From Dyella sp. M7H15-1 (GTDB taxonomy: Bacteria > Pseudomonadota > Gammaproteobacteria > Xanthomonadales > Rhodanobacteraceae), in the NCBI RefSeq assembly GCF_004114615.1, contig NZ_CP035300.1, positions 2,356,001 to 2,420,000 on the forward strand: a DNA stretch of 64,000 nucleotides, read 5' to 3'. Below, in pieces: positions 31,288-43,075 of the stretch; within the stretch, counting starts at the first letter, position 1, and every line of letters begins with the position of its first letter. A model generated the notes under the pieces. The model did no database searches and was not told the DNA's origin. It was given only the letters and a program-made list of their open reading frames with translations. The position numbers and the translations under genes were made by a program.

Positions 31288-33717
31288 ATGTCACACACGC
31301 GTATGCACCTTTACCTACGCAACGGATTGCAGACAGGCGCGATCGCGCTGGCAGTCTTCCTAAGCGGCTGTGCTTCCAATCACCCGCGGGCCAAACCCAA
31401 TCTTTCACTGGAACGCGAAGCCGTTGCCGGGACCGAAAAGCCGGCGCCACGACCGCAGGCACTGAACGAAAACCTCAGTAACGCCACGCCGGCCCCTTCC
31501 GTCGCCAGCATCTCGACGGGTACCGGACAGTTCGTCAGGCCCACCGAGCTATCCAAGCCCAGGCCCGCTGCAACAGGCAGCAATGCGGTCACCTTCAATT
31601 TCGAAAACCAGCCCGTACAAGCCGTCGTTAAGGCGATCCTGGGTGATCTGCTGCAACAAAACTACACCATTGTTCCGGGTGTGCAAGGCAACATCTCTTT
31701 CTCCACCTCCGAACCGGTGGACCGTAATCAGGCTATGCCGATCCTGGAAACGCTGCTTTCCTGGACGCATAACGCACTGGTCAAGACTAATGGCCGCTAT
31801 GTGGTCATGCCAGACAAAGATGCCGTACAAGGCAACGTCGCGCCGAGTCTAGGTGCAGTGGCGCCCGCCGGCGGTTTGCAGGCGCGGTTGTTCCCGCTGC
31901 ATTACATCGCCGCCGATCAGATGCAGAAATTGCTGAAGCCGTTTGCACGGCCGGATTCGATTCTGCTGGCGGATAACGCGCGCAATGTCATCGTGGTGGC
32001 AGGTACGCCCGATGAACTGGAAAACTACAGTCGCACCGTGCGCACGTTCGACGTGGATTGGCTGCGCGGCATGTCGGTAGGTGTGTTCAATCTGCAGCAC
32101 GCAACGATTGAGGACCTGATGCCGCAGCTCGACGGCATGTTTGGTCCCAAGGGCGATACCCCCTTGGCAGGCATGCTGCGCTTCATCCCGATCAAGCGTA
32201 CCAATGCACTGGTGGTCATCAGCACACAGCCGAATTACCTCGGTGAAGTCGGCAATTGGATCGCCAAGATCGATCTGGGTGGCGGTAACGAACCGCAGCT
32301 ATACGTCTACGATGTCCGCAACGTCAATGCGTCGGACTTGGCGCACTATCTGGCGCAGATTTACACCGACAATGCTGGCGCTAGCAGCAATGATCGAGGT
32401 GGCGCCGTTGCGCCCGGTGCAGGTGGCTCCACCACGTTGGGCGTTGGCAACAATGCCAGTGGTTCCGCCAGTGGCATGGGCAGCACCGCGGGCAGTTTCG
32501 GTAGTTCCACCACCGGCGGATTGTCCAGCGGGCTCGGTGGCAGTTCCGGTACGACGGGCTCGTTCCCGTCGACATCGACCTCGTCGACCGGCGGATTGGG
32601 CAGCACTTCGTCCGCAGGCGGCACGGGTGGCATTGGTGGCAGCACCGGTGTCAGCGGGGTTGGCATGAATGGTGGCCTGTCCAGCAATAACAATCAGGAT
32701 CAAGGCTACAGTTCGAAGGATGGCAGCGTCCGCATCAGTTCGGTGGATGCCAATAATCAGTTGCTGGTGCGCGCGCGGCCCGCCCAGTGGCAGGAAATTC
32801 TCGGCGCCATCAAGCAACTCGATGTGCCTCCGTTGCAAGTGCAAATCGAGACGCGGGTTTTCGAGGTGGATCTGATCGGTGATCTTCAATACGGCGTGCA
32901 GTGGTATTTACAAGGATTGGCTCGCACCACTTCCAATAATGGCACCTATACCCCGGGCAATCCGGAGGCACACCGCATGATTGGCCTTGGTGGCGGAAGT
33001 GGCAGCAATTCGACCAATACGTACAGCGGGCAACCATTTTTCTATTCTTTCCTGAGTTCGAATGGAAAATTCCAGGTTGCCCTCAATGCGCTGGAAAGCA
33101 ACGGCAGTACCAAGACGCTGTCGGCGCCTTCGCTGGTTGTACTCAACAACCAGGTGGCGCACATCCAGGTGGGCAATCAGATTCCCGTCAACCAGACCTA
33201 TTACACCGGCCTGGGAACCAGCACCACGGCGACCACCGTAGGCCAGGTGGCATATCTTCCCACCGGCATCATTCTCGATGTGCAGCCGCGCGTGAATCCA
33301 GGTGGGCTGATTTATCTCAACATCGATCAGCAAGTCAGCGATCTTGGGGCGCAGAATGCGCAAGGTAACTACACGATTATTCAGCGCCAAGTCGCCACTC
33401 AGCTAGGTGTGCAGAATGGGCAGACGGTGCTGCTAGGTGGATTGATCCAGCAAACCAATACGGATACCAACAGTGGCGTGCCGGTCTTGAGCGATATTCC
33501 CCTACTGGGCAAGTTGTTCGGCTCAACGGGCCGGAACAAGAGCCGCACCGAGTTGATCGTGCTGATCACGCCGCGTGTGATCACCAATAGCGACGATGCC
33601 AAGCAGATTACGGACGATTATCAAAACGGCTTCGAATCGCTGGCGCCTTTGCGCACGCAGCCTGTTCCGTCCACGGCACCGCCACGTGCAGCGCTAACCT
33701 CTCCGCTCAAGCAGTAA
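31288..33717 (+). CDS. gspD: Type II secretion secretin XpsD (GspD), lipoprotein
   Basis: An 809-residue outer-membrane secretin. The lipobox is LSGC with Cys28. N0-N3 domains follow (VTFNFENQPVQAVVKAIL starts N0), then a Gly/Ser/Thr-rich stretch at about 370-475 inside the last N domain region, then the secretin domain (VPVLSDIPLLGKLFGS, ELIVLITPRVI). It forms the outer-membrane channel. Last gene of the operon, followed by a terminator. The window holds no gspC and no prepilin peptidase gene; the latter is expected elsewhere (pilD/xpsO). Confidence 0.95.
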   Translation: MSHTRMHLYLRNGLQTGAIALAVFLSGCASNHPRAKPNLSLEREAVAGTEKPAPRPQALNENLSNATPAPSVASISTGTGQFVRPTELSKPRPAATGSNAVTFNFENQPVQAVVKAILGDLLQQNYTIVPGVQGNISFSTSEPVDRNQAMPILETLLSWTHNALVKTNGRYVVMPDKDAVQGNVAPSLGAVAPAGGLQARLFPLHYIAADQMQKLLKPFARPDSILLADNARNVIVVAGTPDELENYSRTVRTFDVDWLRGMSVGVFNLQHATIEDLMPQLDGMFGPKGDTPLAGMLRFIPIKRTNALVVISTQPNYLGEVGNWIAKIDLGGGNEPQLYVYDVRNVNASDLAHYLAQIYTDNAGASSNDRGGAVAPGAGGSTTLGVGNNASGSASGMGSTAGSFGSSTTGGLSSGLGGSSGTTGSFPSTSTSSTGGLGSTSSAGGTGGIGGSTGVSGVGMNGGLSSNNNQDQGYSSKDGSVRISSVDANNQLLVRARPAQWQEILGAIKQLDVPPLQVQIETRVFEVDLIGDLQYGVQWYLQGLARTTSNNGTYTPGNPEAHRMIGLGGGSGSNSTNTYSGQPFFYSFLSSNGKFQVALNALESNGSTKTLSAPSLVVLNNQVAHIQVGNQIPVNQTYYTGLGTSTTATTVGQVAYLPTGIILDVQPRVNPGGLIYLNIDQQVSDLGAQNAQGNYTIIQRQVATQLGVQNGQTVLLGGLIQQTNTDTNSGVPVLSDIPLLGKLFGSTGRNKSRTELIVLITPRVITNSDDAKQITDDYQNGFESLAPLRTQPVPSTAPPRAALTSPLKQ

Positions 33718-33765
33718 CTCAGTATGGAGGTAAGCCATCGGCTTTGCCGGTGGTGATATAACAAT

Positions 33766-33802
33766 GAGGCATCCCTCTCTCCGAATGGAAAAGGGATGCC
33801 TC
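33766..33802 (+). terminator. Terminator of the type II secretion operon
   Basis: A perfect 11-bp stem, GAGGCATCCCT and its complement, with a 15-base loop, 48 bases after the xpsD stop. A short TTC tail rather than a T-run follows. Confidence 0.75.
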
Positions 33803-33851
33803 TTCAGTCGTGCGCCCAACCGGGTAAGGCGGTGCCTTAGCCCAAACGGCT

Positions 33852-36455
33852 TTAGGGCGTGATCTTAAAGACCGTGCCTTGTTGTTCGACGCCACCATTA
33901 ATTGTCGTGCCATAAAGATTGCCACTCGTGTCTTGGATGACTCCCGCATAGGGCAGAGCGCCATCGTTCCCTCCCATAAACGCATAGAGCACGTTTTCCG
34001 TATACCCGCCCGAACCATTGGGAGCGAGTTTGAACACCGTGCCTACGTTACTAGCACCACCTGTGTATGTAGTGCCATAGAGATTGCCGCTCTCGTCTTG
34101 GAGGAGTCCCGCTAGGGGCTGATTGCCATCGCGTCCTCCCGTAAACGCATGGAGTACGCTTTCCGTGTACCCTCCTGAGCCATTGAGGGCAAGTTTGAAC
34201 ACAGTACCATTATTACTAGCACCACCTGAGAGTGTAGTGCCATAGAGATTGCCACTCGTATCCTGGATGACTCCCGCTGCGGGGGAGCTTCCATCGCTGC
34301 TTCCCGTAAACGAATAGAGCACGCTTTCCGTGTACCCGCCCAAGCCATTGGGAGCGAGTTTGAAAACCGTGCCAGAGTTAGTGCCAAGGTCACCACCTAG
34401 GGATGTGGTGCCATAAAGATTGCCACTCGTGTCTTGGAGGAGTGTTCCGCGTGGGCCGCTGCCATCGAGTATCAAAAACGTATAGAGCGTGCTTTCCGTG
34501 TACCCGCCAGAGCCATTGGGAGCGAGTTTGAAAACCGTACCGGCGCCATCGCCACTGTCACCACCGACACTAGCCGTGCCATACAGATTGCCATTGCCGC
34601 TCGCGTCTTGGATCAGTCCGCCATAAGGGAAGGCACCAGCGTTGCCGACGTACGAAAACGTATAGATCACGCTTTCCGTGTACCCGCCAGAGAGATTGGG
34701 AGCGAGTTTGAACACCGTGCCGCTGTTGTTACCGGCACCACCTCGGTATGTGGTGCCATAGAGATTGCCGCTCGCGTCTTGGATGACTCCTGCAGCAGGA
34801 TTAGCGCCATCATTTCCCCCTTGGAACTGATAGAGCAAAGTTTCCGTATACCCCCCCGAGCCGTTGGGAGTGAGTTCAAACACCGTGCCATCGTTCTTGT
34901 CACCGCCGTCATAAGTCGTGCCATACAGATTGCCGCTCGCGTCTTGGATCAGTCCGCCATAAGGGGCGACGCCATCGTTGGGGGCGCCCTTAAACGCATA
35001 GAGCACCTGCTCGAGGGGCGTGGGCATCACATATGTGTACGTCACCGCGTTGGTGGTGACTGATGCATTGGACACCGTCACGGCATAGCTACCGGCCGGC
35101 TCCGCCGGCGGGACGAAGCTGATCTGGGTGCCGTTGTTGCTCACGCTGAAGTTGGTGACCGACGTGCTGCTGCTACCCAGGGTCACGTTCACGCTGGTCG
35201 CCCCGACAAAGCCATCGCCGGTCAGGGTGACAGCGGGGAGATTGCTGGTATTGGCTGCGCCACTGTTGGGACTGATGCTGGTGATTTCAAACGGTGCGGC
35301 GATAAACCCTTCCGTCACCCCGTTGGCGAGCGTGCCGGTCCCGCTGATATCGCCGTTGTTATCGATCGCGTAAGCGGTGGTCAAGACACCACCGTTGAGC
35401 TGGCTCGCGGGCATCAGCGTGTTAAGGTCCGTCATCGCGCCGTTCTGGTACACAAACGCATGCTGCGCATTCGGGTTGCTGGTACTCCAGGAGCTGGCGC
35501 CGACAATCTGGTTGGCATTGTTGATCGCATACGCGGTACTGGATACCGTCACGGCCTGGCCGGCGAGCGTATACAAATCCTGTCGCTGGGTGGCGCCATA
35601 CGGCGATACGGTGAGAAACGCGTGCGATCCCTGCAAACCCTTCAAGGCACTGACGCCCACCACCGCGCCGCTGTCGTTGACGCCGTACGCCACCGCCACA
35701 CTGCCGCTGCCCAAGGCGCCTAAATCCTGCATATTCGCCGCGGCATACGGGGCGGAGGTCAGGAACGCGTGCGCGGCTGGGGTTTTCGTACCGCCGGCCA
35801 GGCTGGTACCGACCACTTGTCCGCTGCTATTGATGCCAAAGGCCGATGCTTGGCTCAGTAATCCGGAGGGGCCATTGAGGGTGCCGAGGTCTTGCATGGT
35901 GCCGGGGGTGTACGGTGCGCTGATCAAAAACGGATGCACATTAGTGCCCGTCGAACTCGAGCCGACCACTTGTCCTTGGCTATTGATGGCAAAGCCGGCA
36001 CTGCGATTGCACGACTGACTGTTGTTCAACGTGCCTATGTCCACCATCTGGCTGGTATAGACAAACGCATGCGTGATCGTGCAAGACGACTTGCGTGACA
36101 CCGCGACGGATAACGTGCGCGTGCCCACCGCGGTGCTGGCGCTGTTGATCCCCGCCGCCACGCTGGAGAGCGTGCCCGATAAGGGCGTCAGTTCGAGCGG
36201 TGCGGGGGCACCATTGTTGAACAGGAAGGCGGCATAGGTGCCAGAGGCGTTGCGCAGACTGCCGATGGCTTGGACGGCGTTGTTCACGCCGGCGGCCGAA
36301 CCGGCACTGGTGCCGGTCAGATTCGGAATCCAGGTTAAGGTGTAGGGCACCGGCGGGGTGGATTGGGCCAGCGCGAGCGGCGCTACGCCCAGACACAACG
36401 CATTCATCACACACAGCGCGAGCCAGCGCGGTTGAACCAAAGCATGACGTTTCAT
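33852..36455 (-). CDS. Secreted HAF-repeat / TIG / GloVer-repeat protein
   Basis: An 867-residue protein with a signal peptide (to about residue 32, ALAQS). Residues about 40-370 carry HAF-type extracellular repeats (AFGINSSGQVVGTS, AYGVNDSGAVVGVS). A TIG/IPT-like domain follows (ITSISPNSGAANT), then seven GloVer-type tandem repeats of about 56 residues (GNLYGTTYDGG, GTVFKLAPNGSGGYTE). Such repeats likely form beta-propeller-like structures; function is unknown. ATG 36455 follows GGGAGGG; a longer frame upstream lacks signal character. A truncated inverted copy lies at 18653. It converges on xpsD. Confidence 0.85.
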   Translation of the reverse strand: MKRHALVQPRWLALCVMNALCLGVAPLALAQSTPPVPYTLTWIPNLTGTSAGSAAGVNNAVQAIGSLRNASGTYAAFLFNNGAPAPLELTPLSGTLSSVAAGINSASTAVGTRTLSVAVSRKSSCTITHAFVYTSQMVDIGTLNNSQSCNRSAGFAINSQGQVVGSSSTGTNVHPFLISAPYTPGTMQDLGTLNGPSGLLSQASAFGINSSGQVVGTSLAGGTKTPAAHAFLTSAPYAAANMQDLGALGSGSVAVAYGVNDSGAVVGVSALKGLQGSHAFLTVSPYGATQRQDLYTLAGQAVTVSSTAYAINNANQIVGASSWSTSNPNAQHAFVYQNGAMTDLNTLMPASQLNGGVLTTAYAIDNNGDISGTGTLANGVTEGFIAAPFEITSISPNSGAANTSNLPAVTLTGDGFVGATSVNVTLGSSSTSVTNFSVSNNGTQISFVPPAEPAGSYAVTVSNASVTTNAVTYTYVMPTPLEQVLYAFKGAPNDGVAPYGGLIQDASGNLYGTTYDGGDKNDGTVFELTPNGSGGYTETLLYQFQGGNDGANPAAGVIQDASGNLYGTTYRGGAGNNSGTVFKLAPNLSGGYTESVIYTFSYVGNAGAFPYGGLIQDASGNGNLYGTASVGGDSGDGAGTVFKLAPNGSGGYTESTLYTFLILDGSGPRGTLLQDTSGNLYGTTSLGGDLGTNSGTVFKLAPNGLGGYTESVLYSFTGSSDGSSPAAGVIQDTSGNLYGTTLSGGASNNGTVFKLALNGSGGYTESVLHAFTGGRDGNQPLAGLLQDESGNLYGTTYTGGASNVGTVFKLAPNGSGGYTENVLYAFMGGNDGALPYAGVIQDTSGNLYGTTINGGVEQQGTVFKITP

Positions 36456-36841
36456 AAACCGTACCCTCCCACAGGGGTAAACTTGCGATGGTATTGGTGA
36501 CAACATCACCCCGCGAGCCGATTCGGGGGCTCGTTATAGGTGGTTGGATGGCCAATCGTTCGTGGCGCGATGCACACCACATGACGGCGGTCGCCCCTTA
36601 CGACACACCGCTTTCTTCACCTGAAGCCTTGTCACTGCTCCATGCAAGAACCGCTCATTCACAACAGCCTGGCGTCGGTGGAACACGATGCTTGTGCTTG
36701 CGATCGTGCTCGGGTCCGCGCTGATGGATAGTTATTGACCGGGGTAGCTCCCGATCTGGCATGGGGCGATGCAATTTAGGTTGTATTTCTTACTGCATGC
36801 CAGGCAAACATAGCGTTAAGCCTTGATGGAATATTTATTAA
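36039..36841 (-). repeat. Right copy of ~800 bp inverted repeat
   Basis: Inverted match of 18243-19069; the inner end is at codon 139 of the HAF/GloVer gene and the outer end lies in non-coding DNA. It has a single AAGCAC unit at 36689-36699. Confidence 0.93.
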
Positions 36842-36989
36842 GGCAATGCCGAAAGAGTTCCAACAAGTGGCAACATAGGCCATGCCTCATCCGCGCGCGA
36901 CTCATGAAACAGCAAGCGCTATCGATGGCCGCCGATCAGGCGGCCGAATTCGAAAAACACTGCCGCCGCACCCGGCGAAATGTGTTGCC
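36842..36989. other. Intergenic DNA beyond the repeat, with a small hairpin
   Basis: Together with the repeat copy this makes a gene-free stretch from 36456 to 36989. A 7-bp stem GGCCGCC/GGCGGCC with loop GATCA lies at 36927-36945, downstream of the NYN gene; it lacks a T-run, so a terminator role is uncertain. Confidence 0.4.
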
Positions 36990-37652
36990 TCAAAACGGGC
37001 GCGGGCAAACCGACTGCAAGCCGTCGATGTGTTCGTGCAGATCCGGCGCAATACCTTGCCACATCGGGTCGAGGATGAAATCGATGCCTTCGTAGCGCGC
37101 CAGCTTGGCTGCCGGAATGAAGTCGGCGTCGCCGGCCACCAGGATGATCTGGTCCACTTGCTTTTTGTAAGCCAGTGCAGCGATATCGATACCGATCTTC
37201 ATGTCCACCTGGGTCTGGCGCATATCTGGCTCGAAGTGTTCGTCGCCTAGTTCCTCCCAAAACAGAGTCTCATCGCGCAATTGCTGATAGGCCTGGTACT
37301 TGAGCTTCCACTCGCCGCGATCGGCCAGCCGCCCCAATCGCAGCGCCATCTTGCGCTGACGACGTAGCTGATCGTGCAGGTCGCGCCGGAAACTCGCGGC
37401 AGCCGTGCGCGAGAAATCCATGTTTTCGCCGCTGATCGGCTTCACCAGCACCTTTTCCAGAGGTGGGCAGTCGTAGAAGAAAATGCGATACAGCGCCTCG
37501 CGCGGCCGATCCAGCACCTTCAGATGCTCCAGGGCCATACCGAAAACGGTCTTGGCAACGGTGCGCGCGTCATTGGCGTCTCGATCACCCCAGACCTTGC
37601 GATAGCGTGCAAGGAAAAAAGCGCCGTCGACGAGGATAGCGGTACTCGGCAT
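36990..37652 (-). CDS. NYN-domain (PIN-like) protein
   Basis: A 220-residue protein of the NYN/DUF88 family. The first acidic residue is in AILVDGAFF and the second cluster in VDMKIGIDIAALAY and ILVAGDADFIPAA, the acidic sites expected of a PIN-like ribonuclease. The target is unknown. AAGGA lies eight bases before ATG 37652. Divergent from the aldo/keto reductase. Confidence 0.85.
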   Translation of the reverse strand: MPSTAILVDGAFFLARYRKVWGDRDANDARTVAKTVFGMALEHLKVLDRPREALYRIFFYDCPPLEKVLVKPISGENMDFSRTAAASFRRDLHDQLRRQRKMALRLGRLADRGEWKLKYQAYQQLRDETLFWEELGDEHFEPDMRQTQVDMKIGIDIAALAYKKQVDQIILVAGDADFIPAAKLARYEGIDFILDPMWQGIAPDLHEHIDGLQSVCPRPF

Positions 37653-37787
37653 AGGAAATCCTTATAAATGCCACGAATGAGATGTAGGGCCGATAGACAA
37701 AGGCCAGCCATCCGTATTTTATGCCAAGTAGCCGACCATTCGTCATCGGCATGTCTTCCTGCCATCACGTCATCCGAGGATTTCTCC

Positions 37788-38738
37788 ATGCAACGACGCC
37801 AACTGGGCCATTCCGGCCTGTCCATCGCCCCCCTTGCCTTCGGCGGCAACGTGTTCGGTTGGAGCGCGGACGAACAACGCTCCTTCGATCTGCTCGATGC
37901 CTTCGTTGATGCCGGCTTCAACCTGATCGATACCGCCGACGTCTATGCCGCGTGGGCGCCCGGCAATCGTGGCGGCGAATCGGAAACCATCATCGGCAAG
38001 TGGCTCAAGCGCAGCGGCAAGCGCGACAAGGTGATCGTCGCCACCAAGGTCGCCAAATGGGTCGAGCATCGTGGCCTGTCGCCGATGAATATCAACCAGG
38101 CCATCGAAGGTTCGCTCCAGCGCCTGCAGACCGATCATATCGACCTGTACCAAGCGCATGAGGACGATGCCAGCGTGCCGCTGAGCGAAACGCTGGGCGC
38201 CTTTGGCGGGTTGATCGAGCAAGGCAAGGTCCGCGCGATTGGCGCGTCGAACTATCATGCCGATCGACTCGCCGACGCACTCCAGATTTCGAAAGAACAC
38301 AACCTGCCGCGCTATGAAAGCCTGCAGCCGGAATACAACCTGGTCAGCCGTGCCAGTTACGAGCAGGAACTGGAACCGCTGATCCGCCGGGAGAACATCG
38401 GCGTGATCAACTACTACGCCCTGGCCAGCGGCTTCCTCAGCGGCAAGTACCGCAGCGAGGCAGATCTTTACAAGAGCAGCGCGCGTGGTAGCGCAGTAAA
38501 GAAATACCTCACCCCGCAAGGCATGAAAGTCCTTGCCGTGCTGGACGAGATCGCCGCCGCGCATAAGGCAACGCCCTCGCAAATCGCCCTGGCGTGGCTG
38601 ACGGCCCGCCCCGGCATTACCGCACCTATTGCCAGCGCTACCCGCGTGGAACAGTTGCACGAGTTGCTAGGTGCCGCATCGGTGTCACTCGCAGCAAGCG
38701 AAATATCCGCCCTTAACGATGTCAGTGCTGGTTTCTAG
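37788..38738 (+). CDS. Aldo/keto reductase
   Basis: A 316-residue NADPH-dependent aldo/keto reductase. The catalytic tetrad appears as Asp and Tyr in LIDTADVYAAW, Lys in VIVATKVAKW and His in LYQAHEDD. IASATRVEQL near the end is the cofactor-binding segment. Substrate unknown. ATG 37788 follows GAGGA; the frame is open further upstream but without a family match. Confidence 0.9.
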   Translation: MQRRQLGHSGLSIAPLAFGGNVFGWSADEQRSFDLLDAFVDAGFNLIDTADVYAAWAPGNRGGESETIIGKWLKRSGKRDKVIVATKVAKWVEHRGLSPMNINQAIEGSLQRLQTDHIDLYQAHEDDASVPLSETLGAFGGLIEQGKVRAIGASNYHADRLADALQISKEHNLPRYESLQPEYNLVSRASYEQELEPLIRRENIGVINYYALASGFLSGKYRSEADLYKSSARGSAVKKYLTPQGMKVLAVLDEIAAAHKATPSQIALAWLTARPGITAPIASATRVEQLHELLGAASVSLAASEISALNDVSAGF

Positions 38739-38874
38739 ACACTGGGTGTGGCGGTGACGAAGGCCGTCATAGTCGTCGTTGCGTTAGTTGTCTCTTGATC
38801 CATCCATTATCGAGTGAATCCATACACCCCGAGGCGACTGTAGTAAGGACAGGATTATCGGTATCTGTAAGGAT

Positions 38875-39906
38875 TCATGGGGTCTGCTCGTCAGGGGCTT
38901 GCACCGTATAGCCCTTAGCTTTCAGATAGGCGAGATAACCATTCGGAGACAGCACATCCTCCATCGACAGCAGGGCGAAGGTCTGGGTGTTATGCGCCAT
39001 GGCTTCTTGCGCGGCATTCAGCCATGCCAGCTCCATACGCTGAGGCAAATCCTGCACGCCAAGTTGCTGGGCAAAGTCGGCATTGATCACTGCCATCACG
39101 CAGGATTCGTGGCGATCGCCCAAAGCAAAGCCTTGCAGGGCTTGGATATCCCCGGTTGACCACGCGTTGGCCCGTTCGGTTAGCCCGCCCATGCCATCCT
39201 GCACTAGGGTCAAGGTTTGATTGAAGCAACTGATATCGTGCAGGTGGGTCTGCTTGATGGCGTTCAATGCATCACGCGGGTGCTCGATTACCACTTTGTA
39301 TTCCACCGGTATGCGTTTGACACCATGCTGATCGGCCATCTTGAGCACGGCAGAGCTGACATAGTTATTGCTGGTCAACCCTGCCTTATCCAGCGCCCGG
39401 CGGTAAAGCTTCAACGCGACCATGATCGGACGCCAGTACTCGACACCGCGATCGTTGCCGAAATACTGCTGCTTGAGCACCTCCCAACGCGCATACATAT
39501 CCGCGGGAAGTATTTGCTCAAGGCTTGCGCCACCGGGATTTTTGCGCGCGCTGTAAGCGGAAGGAAGCAGGGCGAGCTTGCCGAAAAAACCTACATCCAC
39601 ACTCAATTTGGCGGCAGGCTGCTCCAGCACAGCTTGCGACTGAGCAAGGGTCTGCTCCACTTCCGCCGAGTGCCATTGCATATTCCTGGGAAGCGGCGTG
39701 AGAATTCCGAGCACCCACATCACGTGATCGCCCTTGCTCACTTTCCACAAGCCCGGACCTGGCTGTACGCCCGTGACGGTTATCGCTTGCAGCAAAGGCG
39801 CATTGGCACTGGATGATGTTGGAGCGGCGCCTGAAACGCCCGGAACCGTTTGCGTCCATGCAGGCGTCACCAGGAAAACGATGAGCAAACCAGCAAAAAT
39901 GCGCAT
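38875..39906 (-). CDS. TraB/GumN-family protein, exported
   Basis: A 343-residue protein with a signal peptide (MRIFAGLLIVFLVTPAWTQ) and the TraB/GumN pattern (LWKVSKGDHVMWVLGIL in place of the usual GTxH-type start, ending MSMEDVLSPNGYLAYLKAKGY). Related proteins are proposed metal-dependent hydrolases, but the usual GxxH motif reads GILTPLP here, so activity is doubtful. ATG 39906 has AGGAA nine bases upstream. Confidence 0.75.
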   Translation of the reverse strand: MRIFAGLLIVFLVTPAWTQTVPGVSGAAPTSSSANAPLLQAITVTGVQPGPGLWKVSKGDHVMWVLGILTPLPRNMQWHSAEVEQTLAQSQAVLEQPAAKLSVDVGFFGKLALLPSAYSARKNPGGASLEQILPADMYARWEVLKQQYFGNDRGVEYWRPIMVALKLYRRALDKAGLTSNNYVSSAVLKMADQHGVKRIPVEYKVVIEHPRDALNAIKQTHLHDISCFNQTLTLVQDGMGGLTERANAWSTGDIQALQGFALGDRHESCVMAVINADFAQQLGVQDLPQRMELAWLNAAQEAMAHNTQTFALLSMEDVLSPNGYLAYLKAKGYTVQAPDEQTP

Positions 39907-40010
39907 GCGTAATGGTTCCTGGATGACAGAGATAAGGTCGCCGCGATAATCGGCAGATTCTAACTGACCCGGTGGAAAGCATAGGGTTCCGGCTGGATCA
40001 TTCCCCGCAA

Positions 40011-40034
40011 AAAGGGCCCCGAACAGGGGCCTTT
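40011..40034 (-). terminator. Terminator of icd
   Basis: On the minus strand, a GGCCCC/GGGGCC stem followed by CTTTTT, about 25 bases after the icd stop. A classical Rho-independent signal. Confidence 0.85.
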
Positions 40035-40055
40035 CTTGTTGCACAACCATCCTGC

Positions 40056-43075
<3,020 letters not shown>

